DNA of 34,460 nt from Pseudomonas kitaguniensis. Lineage in GTDB: Bacteria > Pseudomonadota > Gammaproteobacteria > Pseudomonadales > Pseudomonadaceae. The DNA lies in assembly GCF_009296165.1 (NCBI RefSeq), contig NZ_VUAZ01000004.1, positions 1-34,460 on the forward strand. Direction: 5' to 3'. The position numbers and the translations under genes are program-made. Within the stretch, counting starts at the first letter, position 1, and the number at the start of each line of letters is the position of its first letter. The notes below the pieces were generated by a model. It did no database searches. It had not been told where the DNA came from and saw only the letters and a list, made by a program, of their open reading frames with translations. Below, one piece after another: positions 1 through 8,087 of this stretch.

Positions 1-74
1 AAAGCGACCTGAGTGGTTGAAGCAGATCAAAGGCGGGTTTTGCATACATCGGCAGATCTGCTTTTTTTGCTTTT

Positions 75-161
75 TGTGGGAGGGGGCTTGCTCCCGATAG
101 CAGTTTTACAGTTGATACATGAGTTGACTGACCCACCGCCATCGGGAGCAGCTCCCCACAG
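75..161. repeat. REP inverted pair
   Basis: Two REP-type arms face each other: GTGGGAGGGGGCTTGCTCCCGA on the left and the inverted TCGGGAGCAGCTCCCCAC on the right, about 45 nt apart. This is the common Pseudomonas REP doublet, placed downstream of the transketolase gene. A short open frame crossing it (13-231) has no other support. Confidence 0.75.
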
Positions 162-197
162 TTTGACCGAGTTCGGCTTGGGATTGGGTCGGCTTTC

Positions 198-243
198 GGG
201 GCGCCTGCTTGTGATCTTGATTTTGATCTGAGAAGAGCGCCCC
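198..243. terminator. Inverted repeat 3' of transketolase, possible terminator
   Basis: GGGGCGC (198-204) and GCGCCCC (237-243) form a perfect 7-bp outer stem, with an imperfect inner stem around GATC...GATC. It lies just past the transketolase stop codon. On the minus strand no T-run follows, so if it ends transcription it is not a canonical intrinsic terminator; mRNA 3' protection is equally possible. Confidence 0.35.
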
Positions 244-249
244 GCACAC

Positions 250-2313
250 TCAACCCTGCGCGAGTTGGATCTGCTCCTTGGCCAACTTCACCACATTTTC
301 CGCCGTAAACCCGAACTTCTCCTGCAGCTTGGCCAGCGGCGCCGAGGCGCCAAAGCTGTTCATCACCACCTTGGCGCCGGTCTGCCCGACATACCGGTCC
401 CAGCCCAGTGGCCCGGCCTGTTCCACCACCACCCGGGCTTTCACCGCCGGCGGCAAAACGCTGTCACGGTACGCCTGGTCCTGGTCTTCAAACAGCTCCC
501 AGCTCGGCATCGATACCACCTGCGCGGCGATCCCTTCGGCCTTCAACTGCTCATAAGCCGCCACCGCCAGGCTGACCTCGCTGCCGGTCGCCAACAGCAG
601 CACCTTGGGCTCATCAGCACTCGCCAAAACGTAAGCCCCTTTGGCTGCACCCGAGGCGCTCGCGTACTTCGTACGGTCCAGCGTTGGCAATGCCTGACGC
701 GACAACACCACGCAACTTGGCCGATCAGTCTGCGCCAGCGCAACCTTCCACAGCTCCAGGGTTTCATTCGCATCGCCAGGCCGCAACGTCAGCAACCCCG
801 GCGTCGCGCGCAGTTGCGTCAGGTGCTCGATCGGCTGATGCGTCGGCCCGTCTTCACCCACGCCGATGGAGTCATGGGTAAACACAAATACCACCGGCAA
901 TTCCATGATTGCCGCCAGGCGGATCGGCGGTTTCATGTAGTCGCTGAACACCAGGAAGGTCGAGGTGTAGGGCCGCAGGTACGACAGCGCCATACCATTG
1001 GCAATCGCGCCCATGGCGTGCTCGCGGATACCAAAATGCAGGTTGCGCCCGCTGTAGTCATCCGCACTGAAACGCCCGGCGCCGTCGAAGGTGAGGTTGG
1101 TCTTGGTCGACGGTGACAAATCCGCCGAGCCGCCCAGCAGCCAGGGGATTTGCTGCGCGAAGGCATTCAGCACCTCGCCACCGGCGGCACGGCTGGCGAC
1201 GCCCTTGGCGTCGGTGTCAAAGGTCGGCAACGCGGCTTGCCATTGCTCCGGCATTTCACCGGCGCGCATGCGGCGCAGTTCATCGGCCAATGGCGGTTCG
1301 TGTTGTTCAAGTTGCGCCAGGTGCCGGGTCCATTCTTCATACAGCGGCTGGCTGCGCTCAAGCAGCGCGTCACGCAGCACGGTGCGCGTCTCATCGGGCA
1401 CCAGGAAGCTTGAATCCTGCGGCCAGCCGTAAGCGGCTTTGGTCAGGCGAATTTCTTCCTCGCCCAGCGGTTCGCCGTGGGCAGCAGCGGTGTTGTGCTT
1501 GTGGGGCGAGCCGCAGCCGATCACGCTGTCGACCACAATCAGGGTCGGCGCACCGGTGTTGGCTTTGAACGTCTCCAGGGCGTTGCTCAGGGCTTGCAAG
1601 TCGTTGGCATCGGTCACGTGCACGGTATGCCAGCCGTAGGCCTGGAAACGCTTGATCAAGTCTTCGCTGAAGGCAAGCTCGGTATGGCCCTCAATGCTGA
1701 TGGTGTTGTTGTCGTAGATCCAGCACAGGTTGGCCAGCTTCAAATGCCCGGCCATTGAGGCCGCTTCGCTGCTGATGCCTTCCATCATGTCGCCGTCACC
1801 GCACAGGGTGTAGACGTTGTAATCGAACAGCGCCTTGCCCTCGCGGTTGAAACGCTGGCCCAGCCAACGCTCGGCCATGGCCATGCCCACACTGTTGGCG
1901 CAGCCCTGGCCAAGCGGGCCGGTGGTGGTTTCAACGCCGGTGGTCATGCGGTACTCGGGGTGGCCGGGGGTTTTCGAACCCATCTGCCGGAACTGCTTGA
2001 TGTCGTCCAGGCTGATCGCCGGTTGGCCGGAGCGCTTGCCGTGAGCATCAATCTCAACCACGCCCGCCAGGTGCAGCAGCGAATACAACAGCATCGATGC
2101 ATGCCCCACCGACAACACAAAACGGTCGCGGTTAGGCCAATCGGGATGCTCGGGGTGGTAACGCAGGAACCGGCTCCACAGCGTGTAACCCACCGGCGCC
2201 AGGCCCATGGGCGTGCCGGGGTGGCCGGAATTGGCCTTCTGCACGGCGTCCATGGCCAGCGTGCGAAGTGTGTTGATGCAGTGCGTGTCGACAGCAGTGG
2301 CAGCGTGATTCAT
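250..2313 (-). CDS. tkt: Transketolase
   Basis: Thiamine-diphosphate enzyme of the non-oxidative pentose phosphate pathway. It moves two-carbon units between ketose and aldose phosphates, including erythrose-4-phosphate. The 687-residue protein shows the family pattern in order: HPG at about residue 31 and the GHAS histidine at 71, the ThDP/Mg motif GDGDMMEG at 172-179 with DNN at 201-203, and a C-terminal pyrimidine-binding half with FGIREHAMG and THDSIGVGEDGPTHQ. The start at 2313 (MNHAATAV) is chosen over an in-frame ATG 24 codons upstream because GAGGGAG sits correctly before it. It is slightly longer than the roughly 665 residues typical of TktA. It stands alone, not next to epd-pgk-fba as the main pseudomonad copy usually does, so it may be a second transketolase. 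Function is certain; paralogue status is inferred. Confidence 0.95.
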   Translation of the reverse strand: MNHAATAVDTHCINTLRTLAMDAVQKANSGHPGTPMGLAPVGYTLWSRFLRYHPEHPDWPNRDRFVLSVGHASMLLYSLLHLAGVVEIDAHGKRSGQPAISLDDIKQFRQMGSKTPGHPEYRMTTGVETTTGPLGQGCANSVGMAMAERWLGQRFNREGKALFDYNVYTLCGDGDMMEGISSEAASMAGHLKLANLCWIYDNNTISIEGHTELAFSEDLIKRFQAYGWHTVHVTDANDLQALSNALETFKANTGAPTLIVVDSVIGCGSPHKHNTAAAHGEPLGEEEIRLTKAAYGWPQDSSFLVPDETRTVLRDALLERSQPLYEEWTRHLAQLEQHEPPLADELRRMRAGEMPEQWQAALPTFDTDAKGVASRAAGGEVLNAFAQQIPWLLGGSADLSPSTKTNLTFDGAGRFSADDYSGRNLHFGIREHAMGAIANGMALSYLRPYTSTFLVFSDYMKPPIRLAAIMELPVVFVFTHDSIGVGEDGPTHQPIEHLTQLRATPGLLTLRPGDANETLELWKVALAQTDRPSCVVLSRQALPTLDRTKYASASGAAKGAYVLASADEPKVLLLATGSEVSLAVAAYEQLKAEGIAAQVVSMPSWELFEDQDQAYRDSVLPPAVKARVVVEQAGPLGWDRYVGQTGAKVVMNSFGASAPLAKLQEKFGFTAENVVKLAKEQIQLAQG

Positions 2314-2488
2314 GAAACCGTTCTCCCTCGGGTGGCGATTTACAGTGGAGGGCAGTGGCCGGCAAAGGTTTGATCCCATCGCCATGGCAGCGACGAACGG
2401 GGCAGCGCCGAGCGCAAAAATGACAAGCCGCCCAAGAATGGTCTAGCGTCAAGAGCGTAGGCCATTGATCAACTTGCGGAGGTACTCC

Positions 2489-2713
2489 ATGCCAGTGAAA
2501 CACGACCTGTATCAGGATTTGGGTTTGACCAAGGAAGTCGTTCACGAACGCAGGAGGCGCGATGACCGTTTGAATTCGCTGCTTGAGCAATACGAAGCCG
2601 CCGATAAGGAGGTGCTGGCTGTCGAGTCGTCAGGCGGGGCCGATGAAGCGTTGGAGAAGCTCAAGAAAAAGCGCTTGCTGGTTAAAGACAAAATTGTGCT
2701 GCAACTGGGCTAG
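2489..2713 (+). CDS. DUF465 (YdcH-like) small protein
   Basis: This 74-residue charged protein begins MPVKHDLYQDLGL, the typical opening of the DUF465/YdcH family. Most of it is predicted helix, with heptad-like stretches (residues about 10-35 and 48-70), so a short coiled-coil hairpin is likely. Family function is unknown. The start at 2489 is preferred over an in-frame ATG at 2465 because GCGGAGGT lies just before it and the family N-terminus begins there. It is divergent from the transketolase gene (176 bp between starts) and convergent with the DUF1338 gene, so it is probably its own transcription unit. Confidence 0.85.
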   Translation: MPVKHDLYQDLGLTKEVVHERRRRDDRLNSLLEQYEAADKEVLAVESSGGADEALEKLKKKRLLVKDKIVLQLG

Positions 2714-2896
2714 GCGCGAGCGCGCGCACGCCTGCAGCAAGGCGGTAATATTTATTCAGAATTGTCTGAAGGACAAGGCGCTTTTGCCTGATTATGATGC
2801 GAACCGTCCGCTCGGCTCTGGGGGCTGTAGGGCGCAAGGATTGCGCTGTTGAGCCGGGCGGGCACTCTTCTTTCAGGCCAGCAGCGCCTGGGTGTT

Positions 2897-4273
2897 TCAG
2901 CCCAGCAGCGCTTGGATGCATTCATCCATTGAGCGCTGTTGCGTCTCGCCATACAGCTGCAACTCGTCAAGCGTCTTGCGGCCCAGCGCCTGCTCGAATT
3001 CGGCCTGGTTCGAATTCGCCGCATAGTGGCTTTGCGCGGCATCGCCCAAATTCGACTGAAAAATACCCGCCGCACTTACCGGCAGAAAATCCTCATACAC
3101 CAGCGGCTCCACGTCGACGTGGCCGGCCGCAATCAGCGCGTCCAGCGTTTGCGGTTGATTGGCTTGGCCGCGTGCCGCCAGACCTTGCTCGGTGGCGAAG
3201 TAGCGAAAATACGCCAGGCCCTGTTCGCGCATCTGCGTGTGGGTGTCGGGGAAGGCCTCGAAATGCGCTTCCAGCAAGTGCACATAATGTGCGGCATTCG
3301 CCTCATTCGGGAACGCGCCCAGCTCATCGCGCGCGGCGTTCAACAGTTGGTCATACAGCGCGCGGCCCTTGGGCGTGAGCGCCACACCGCGCTGTTCGAT
3401 TTCGCCAAAGCGTGCGCTGTGGCTGCCTTGGGCGTCGGTGAAGGCGATCGGCTCGTCGAGGGCCTTGAAGCTGGTTTGGCGCAACAGGATCGGGCAGCGA
3501 CGGCGCGGCGGTCCTTCGATCACCGCTTTGGGCGTGATGCCTTTGCCGGGCATGGCCGCCTGGACGTGGTCGATGTCCAGCGTGCGCGGAGTCAGGTGGT
3601 TGATGTGCGGGCCTTTGAACGCCACCACGTCGGCGACCAAACGATGCTGGTTGCTCAGTTGCTGGTACTGCGCGCTCGTGACGGTGGCGGTGGGGTGCCA
3701 GCGGAAGGTTTCCAGGGCCTGACGAACAAATTCATCGGCCTGCGTCGTGTTCAGGCCGCCGTGCCGCTCGGCCTGTTCAATCAGCGCCAAGGCGCCGGGG
3801 GTAAAGATTTTGCGTTTGGCCAAAACGCTTTCGGCGAAGGCGCGCAGTTGGGGATTTTCGATCAGTTCCAGGCGCAGCAATGAGGTAAACACGCGGAACG
3901 GGCTGGCCTGCAGCGCGCGTTCATGCACGGCGCGAAACGCCGTGGAGTGCACCGGAACCCCGGCCGGCGTGAGGTCGTAATAACCCACCGGTTGCATGCC
4001 CATCACCGCAAACAAGCGGCTGATGGTGGCCAGTTCCTCAGCGCTGCCCAAGCGGATCGCGCCGTGGCGTTCCATGCCCAGCCGCTCGATCTCTGCGGTG
4101 CGTTGTAACTGCCGGGCCAGGGCCGAATCATTCTCCAGCGCGTGGGCGTTGGTCGCCGTGACCAGCTCCATCAACGCGCCATACAGCGGTACTTCATCGC
4201 GGTACATATCGGACATGGCCTTGGAAAAGGCCTTGCGAATCGCGTCCGGGCTGACATGGGCGGCATTTGGCAT
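2897..4273 (-). CDS. hglS: 2-oxoadipate dioxygenase/decarboxylase (DUF1338, HglS type)
   Basis: This 458-residue protein belongs to DUF1338 (YdcJ/HglS). In Pseudomonas putida, HglS is an Fe(II) enzyme of D-lysine catabolism that turns 2-oxoadipate into D-2-hydroxyglutarate with loss of CO2. The key residues I recall for that enzyme (metal ligands His70, His226 and a Glu near 294, and substrate-binding Arg74) have counterparts here: His70 and Arg74 in MERHGAIRLGS, His226 in GPHINHLTPR, and the glutamates of RFGEIEQRG at 291/293. Length is normal for the family. CAGGAAT precedes the ATG by eight bases. No other lysine-degradation gene is adjacent, so the pathway link rests on the family, not on the neighbourhood. 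Confidence 0.85.
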   Translation of the reverse strand: MPNAAHVSPDAIRKAFSKAMSDMYRDEVPLYGALMELVTATNAHALENDSALARQLQRTAEIERLGMERHGAIRLGSAEELATISRLFAVMGMQPVGYYDLTPAGVPVHSTAFRAVHERALQASPFRVFTSLLRLELIENPQLRAFAESVLAKRKIFTPGALALIEQAERHGGLNTTQADEFVRQALETFRWHPTATVTSAQYQQLSNQHRLVADVVAFKGPHINHLTPRTLDIDHVQAAMPGKGITPKAVIEGPPRRRCPILLRQTSFKALDEPIAFTDAQGSHSARFGEIEQRGVALTPKGRALYDQLLNAARDELGAFPNEANAAHYVHLLEAHFEAFPDTHTQMREQGLAYFRYFATEQGLAARGQANQPQTLDALIAAGHVDVEPLVYEDFLPVSAAGIFQSNLGDAAQSHYAANSNQAEFEQALGRKTLDELQLYGETQQRSMDECIQALLG

Positions 4274-4503
4274 AGAAAAATTCCTGAACGCTGTGGCGCT
4301 GAGTGGGCCGTTCTGAGGATTTTGTTGAGCTTGCGGCGGTGTTGCAAACGAAGATTCCTCAGGACTTCATTCTGCAAATGACTGAAACGATTGGCAGCGC
4401 AGACGCGTGAGCGTGTTTTTTGTGCGCACGCCGCAGACTTCATGTGCATCCGGGCGCGCATGGGTTCTACACTGCCCCAACTGTGCCAGTGATGGAGGAC
4501 CCG

Positions 4504-7137
4504 ATGACGGCCACGCCCGCAACCCATATCCTTGAAACGATTGAAGGCCAGCGCCTGGCAACCCAACAGGCCGAACGCTGGCGCGAGTGGGGGCCGTATT
4601 TAAGTGAGCGCCAATGGGGCACGGTGCGCGAGGACTACAGCGCAGACGGCGACGCCTGGGCGTATTTCCCGCATGAACATGCACGCAGCCGCGCCTACCG
4701 CTGGGGCGAGGACGGCTTGGCCGGGTTCAGCGACAAGGCGCAACGCTGGTGCCTCGGCCTGGCGCTGTGGAACGAGCGCGACAGCATTATCAAGGAACGC
4801 CTGTTCGGCCTGAATAACGCCGAGGGCAACCACGGTGAAGACGTCAAGGAGCTGTACTTTTTCGTCGACGGCGTGCCCAGCCATGCCTATATGCGCATGC
4901 TCTACAAGTACCCGCACGCGGCCTTTCCGTATGCCGACCTGACCGCCGAAAACGCCCGCCGAGGGCTTGCAGATGCCGAGTACGAGGTGCTCGACACGGG
5001 CGTGTTCGAGGACAATCGCTACTGCGATGTCAGCGTCGAATACGCCAAGCATCAGCCTGACGATATTTTTATGCGGGTTACCGTGCACAACCGCTCGGAC
5101 CAACCGACGCGCCTGCAGGTGCTGCCCCAAGTGTGGGCGCGCAATGACTGGAGCTGGACGCTTGATGCCGCCAAGCCGCAGTTGCGGCTGGACGCTGAGC
5201 ACGTGCTGGCGTGTCACCCTGAACTGCCTGACCGCTACCTCAGCGCGTGGGGCCAGAACGGCGTGGAGTGGCTGTTCTGCGAGAACGAGAGCAATTACCC
5301 CAAGCTGGACGGGCAGCCAGCGCCGGGGCCGTTCAAGGATGGCATCAACGACTACGTGGTGGGCGGCGTTCAATCGGCGATTCGTCGCGACGCCGGTACC
5401 AAGGTCGCCGCGCGCTTTATTGTTGAGCTGGCGGGCCTGGAAAGTAAAAGCCTGTACCTGCGTTTTGCGCCCGCCGACGCGCCGCAGGTCAACGCGCGCA
5501 AGCTGTTTGAACAACGCCGTGAGGAGGCCGACGACTTTTATGCGGCCCTGCAACACGGGATTGCCGATGAAGACGCGCGCAACGTGCAGCGCCAGGCATT
5601 GGCCGGTTTGCTGTGGTCCAAACAGCTCTACTATTTTGACGTGAACCAATGGCTCGACGGCGACCCGGCCCAGCCCGCGCCACCGCCTGAGCGCCTGCAT
5701 ATACGCAACACGCATTGGCGGCACCTGTCCAACTTCGACATCCTGTCCATGCCCGACACATGGGAATATCCGTGGTATGCCTCGTGGGACCAAGGCTTTC
5801 AGGCGGTGGCCATCGCACTGATCGACCCTGAGTATGCCAAGCAACAGTTGCTGCTGTTGGTGAAGGACCGCTTTATGCATCCCAACGGCCAACTGCCGGC
5901 GTATGAATGGCGGTTCGACGACGCCAACCCGCCGGTGCATGCCTGGGCCAGTTGGCGCGTGTATCAGCAAGACAAGGCGTTGACCGGTGTAGGCGATATG
6001 GATTTCCTGGAGCGGATTTTCCACAAGCTGCTGCTGAATTTTTCCTGGTGGGTCAACCGCAAGGATGCCGAAGGGCGCAACCTGTTCCAGGGCGGTTTTC
6101 TGGGGCTCGACAACATCGCCTTGTTCGACCGCTCGGCCACGTTGCCGCCGGGTTATCAACTGGATCAGGCCGACGGCACCGCGTGGGTCGCCGCCTATGC
6201 GCTGGACCTGATGCGCATGGGCCTGGAACTGGCCAAACGGAACGCCGTGTACGTGGATATATCGGTGAAGTTTTTCGAGCACTTTTTGTACATCGCCGGG
6301 GCCATCAACCGGGTCGACGACAGCGCCGAAGGGCTGTGGGATGAGCAGGATCTGTTCTTCTATGACGTGCTGCATCGTCCCGACGGCCAGAACGAGCCGG
6401 TGCGCCTGCGTTCCATCGTCGGCTTGATGCCGTTGTTTGCGGTGCTGGTGCTGGAGCAGCGCGAACATGAAGGTTTGGACGGTTTGCGCGAGCGGCTGTT
6501 GGGTTTCATGCAGCACCGGCCGGACCTGGCCAAGTTGGTCTCGCGCTGGAACGAGCCGGGGCAGGGTAACCGCCTGTTGCTGGCGCTGTTGCGCGGCGAA
6601 CGCACCAAAGACCTGCTGCGGCGCATGCTCGATGACAACGAGTTCTTGTCGACGTTTGGCGTGCGCTCTCTGTCCAAAGCCTATGCCGAGCAGCCGTTGG
6701 CGCTGAAGATGAATGGCGACACATTATGTGCGCGCTATCAGCCGGGTGAATCCGACTCACGCTTGTACGGCGGTAATTCCAACTGGCGTGGGCCGTCATG
6801 GATGCCGGTGAACTACATGCTGATTGAGTCGTTGCGCGAGTTTCACCGTTACTACGCGGATAACTTCTCGGTGGAATACCCCACCGGCAGCGGCTATCTG
6901 GCGTCGCTTGAGGAAGTTGCCGACAGCCTCAGCCAACGCCTGACGCGGTTGTTTTTGCGTGATGAAGATGGCCTGCGGCCGTCGATGGCGGGGTATGCGC
7001 AATTGCAGGCGGACCCGGCCAGCCGCGATCTGGTGCTGTTCCATGAGTACTTTCATGGCGAGACCGGGCGTGGGCTGGGGGCTTCGCATCAAACCGGCTG
7101 GAGCGCGTTGGTAGCGCTGTTATTGCAGCCTCGATAG
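4504..7137 (+). CDS. GH63-like glycosidase (MGH1-type (alpha/alpha)6 domain)
   Basis: This 877-residue protein resembles bacterial GH63/mannosylglycerate-hydrolase-like enzymes (clan GH-G), usually annotated simply as glucosidase. The N-terminal half looks like a beta-rich domain. The C-terminal half has catalytic-barrel motifs: WYASWDQGFQ with the likely general acid Asp429, WRGPSWMPVNYM with the substrate-lining tryptophans, and HEYFHGETG (Glu848/Glu853) holding the likely general base. I see no signal peptide, so it should act in the cytoplasm, perhaps on a compatible solute or storage-sugar breakdown product. The ATG at 4504 follows GGAGG at the right distance; upstream in-frame ATGs do not. 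Its stop is five bases from the stop of the convergent next gene. The substrate cannot be told from sequence. Confidence 0.8.
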   Translation: MTATPATHILETIEGQRLATQQAERWREWGPYLSERQWGTVREDYSADGDAWAYFPHEHARSRAYRWGEDGLAGFSDKAQRWCLGLALWNERDSIIKERLFGLNNAEGNHGEDVKELYFFVDGVPSHAYMRMLYKYPHAAFPYADLTAENARRGLADAEYEVLDTGVFEDNRYCDVSVEYAKHQPDDIFMRVTVHNRSDQPTRLQVLPQVWARNDWSWTLDAAKPQLRLDAEHVLACHPELPDRYLSAWGQNGVEWLFCENESNYPKLDGQPAPGPFKDGINDYVVGGVQSAIRRDAGTKVAARFIVELAGLESKSLYLRFAPADAPQVNARKLFEQRREEADDFYAALQHGIADEDARNVQRQALAGLLWSKQLYYFDVNQWLDGDPAQPAPPPERLHIRNTHWRHLSNFDILSMPDTWEYPWYASWDQGFQAVAIALIDPEYAKQQLLLLVKDRFMHPNGQLPAYEWRFDDANPPVHAWASWRVYQQDKALTGVGDMDFLERIFHKLLLNFSWWVNRKDAEGRNLFQGGFLGLDNIALFDRSATLPPGYQLDQADGTAWVAAYALDLMRMGLELAKRNAVYVDISVKFFEHFLYIAGAINRVDDSAEGLWDEQDLFFYDVLHRPDGQNEPVRLRSIVGLMPLFAVLVLEQREHEGLDGLRERLLGFMQHRPDLAKLVSRWNEPGQGNRLLLALLRGERTKDLLRRMLDDNEFLSTFGVRSLSKAYAEQPLALKMNGDTLCARYQPGESDSRLYGGNSNWRGPSWMPVNYMLIESLREFHRYYADNFSVEYPTGSGYLASLEEVADSLSQRLTRLFLRDEDGLRPSMAGYAQLQADPASRDLVLFHEYFHGETGRGLGASHQTGWSALVALLLQPR

Positions 7138-7142
7138 GAGGG

Positions 7143-7475
7143 TTATTTTCGCGGCACCCTGATGCCACTGATGTAAGTGAACGTCAGGGGAGGGTTCGGC
7201 TTGGCACCGCCGGCTACGGTTGTAGCAAGGCTGCCACCAGCCAACGTGATGCCGCCGAAGAATTTAGCCGTAATCGGTTTGGTCGCCGGGGAAACCTCGA
7301 CGATCTCATCAATTTTAATACTGTCGCCCGACGCTGTGATAATGCTCGCTTGGTCCTCACTCAGCGCGACGATCTTGGCCGTCATCGTACCGTTGTTTTT
7401 TGTCGTTATAGTGACCTGCTCGTCCGGACTGATCGATACCGTTACATTCCCGGGCGCAGTAGATTGGCTTTCCAT
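7143..7475 (-). CDS. Hypothetical protein, 110 residues
   Basis: I do not recognise this protein. It is rich in Thr, Ser, Val and Ile, and its first 60 residues alternate like small beta strands (VTVSISPDEQVTITT, then KIVALSEDQASIITASGDSIKI), resembling a small barrel fold. A glycine-rich, mildly hydrophobic stretch at about 70-90 follows, then a basic end, RVPRK. There is no signal peptide and no cysteine. The gene is supported by an AGAGGG ribosome site eight bases before the ATG. That site is the 3' arm of a 7-bp hairpin, and the 200-bp leader upstream holds further inverted repeats. Gene and leader look less GC-rich than the flanks, which hints at different ancestry. Confidence 0.6.
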   Translation of the reverse strand: MESQSTAPGNVTVSISPDEQVTITTKNNGTMTAKIVALSEDQASIITASGDSIKIDEIVEVSPATKPITAKFFGGITLAGGSLATTVAGGAKPNPPLTFTYISGIRVPRK

Positions 7476-7669
7476 TTTGAATACCCTCTTGAGTGTTAGA
7501 GGGTTTTACTGTGTGGCTATCACTGGTTGGCGACTACTGTCAGAAATACCAGTAATGAAGACTCTTTAGCGATAAACTACTGGGTTGTTATTGTTTATGG
7601 TTCCTTGATGGCGATACGGTCCCTAGTGGGCTTCACCGCAGACCGGGTGGTAGCCCCAAACCCATAAAC
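7476..7669 (-). promoter_or_regulatory. Structured leader with sequestered ribosome site and alternative stems
   Basis: Coordinates are plus-strand. ACCCTCT (7483-7489) and AGAGGGT (7498-7504) form a 7-bp hairpin that buries the AGAGGG ribosome site of the 110-residue gene. ACCAGTA (7548-7554) can pair either with ACTGGT (7522-7527) or with TACTGG (7578-7583), so the two stems exclude each other. Further up, GTTTATGG (7593-7600) and CCATAAAC (7662-7669) enclose a hairpin of GGGCT (7628-7632) with AGCCC (7652-7656), continued by CACC/GGTG. This could be a regulatory leader or a separate small RNA on either strand. I could not match it to a known class. Confidence 0.4.
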
Positions 7670-7670
7670 G

Positions 7671-7699
7671 AAAAATCCCGCCAGTTGGCGGGATTTTTG
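7671..7699. terminator. Intrinsic terminator of the SCP2 gene (bidirectional)
   Basis: The sequence AAAAATCCCGCCAGTTGGCGGGATTTTT is a perfect GC-rich stem with A and T runs on its two sides. It can end minus-strand transcripts from the SCP2 gene, which stops 18 bases upstream, and also any plus-strand transcript arriving from the left. Confidence 0.9.
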
Positions 7700-7716
7700 T
7701 TTGGACCGCGGCGTTA

Positions 7717-8031
7717 TCAGGCCGGGAACAGCTCGCTCAGCTTCATTGCCAGCATCATGTCGCCTTCGGTGCGCAGCTTGCCGCCCATGAAAGCCTGCAT
7801 GCCATCGGTTTCGCCGCTGACGATGCCTTTCAGGGTGTCGCCGTCCATCACCAGGGTCACTTGGGCGTCCGGGTTTTCACCTTCGAGCAGCTCGCAGGTG
7901 TTGTCCTTGACCACCAGCGAGAAGTTCTGGGTCTCGTCAATACGGAAACCGAATACCAGGTCCAGGCCTTCAGCAGCGCTTGGGTTGAATTTGGCTTTCA
8001 TTGCTTCTACAGCTTTAGCTACGTCAGTCAT
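7717..8031 (-). CDS. SCP2 sterol-binding domain protein
   Basis: This stand-alone 104-residue SCP2 domain has the fold of sterol carrier protein 2, a hydrophobic pocket for lipids or fatty acyl-CoA. Characteristic parts are the central FSLVVKDNTCEL strand pair, the DAQVTLVMDGDTLKGIVSGE segment, and the C-terminal FMGGKLRTEGDMMLAMKLSELF. Bacterial members are soluble cytoplasmic proteins of poorly known role. AAAGGAT precedes the ATG by about eight bases. An intrinsic terminator follows the gene, and the histidine phosphatase gene lies 56 bp upstream on the same strand, so the two may be co-transcribed. Confidence 0.9.
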   Translation of the reverse strand: MTDVAKAVEAMKAKFNPSAAEGLDLVFGFRIDETQNFSLVVKDNTCELLEGENPDAQVTLVMDGDTLKGIVSGETDGMQAFMGGKLRTEGDMMLAMKLSELFPA

Positions 8032-8087
8032 GGTTTCGATCCTTTAGGGTTGAGTCCAGTGACCTTGGGGTCACGGTTGGCCGCACT

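Noticed and set aside
13..231. Open frame of 72 codons at the left edge
   Set aside because: It runs through the REP pair and the inverted repeat at 198-243 and has no ribosome site or family match.
4600..6516. Very long open frame on the minus strand opposite the glycosidase gene
   Set aside because: It is the usual GC-rich antisense shadow: low-complexity His/Gln/Arg composition and no family motif, against a clear protein on the plus strand.
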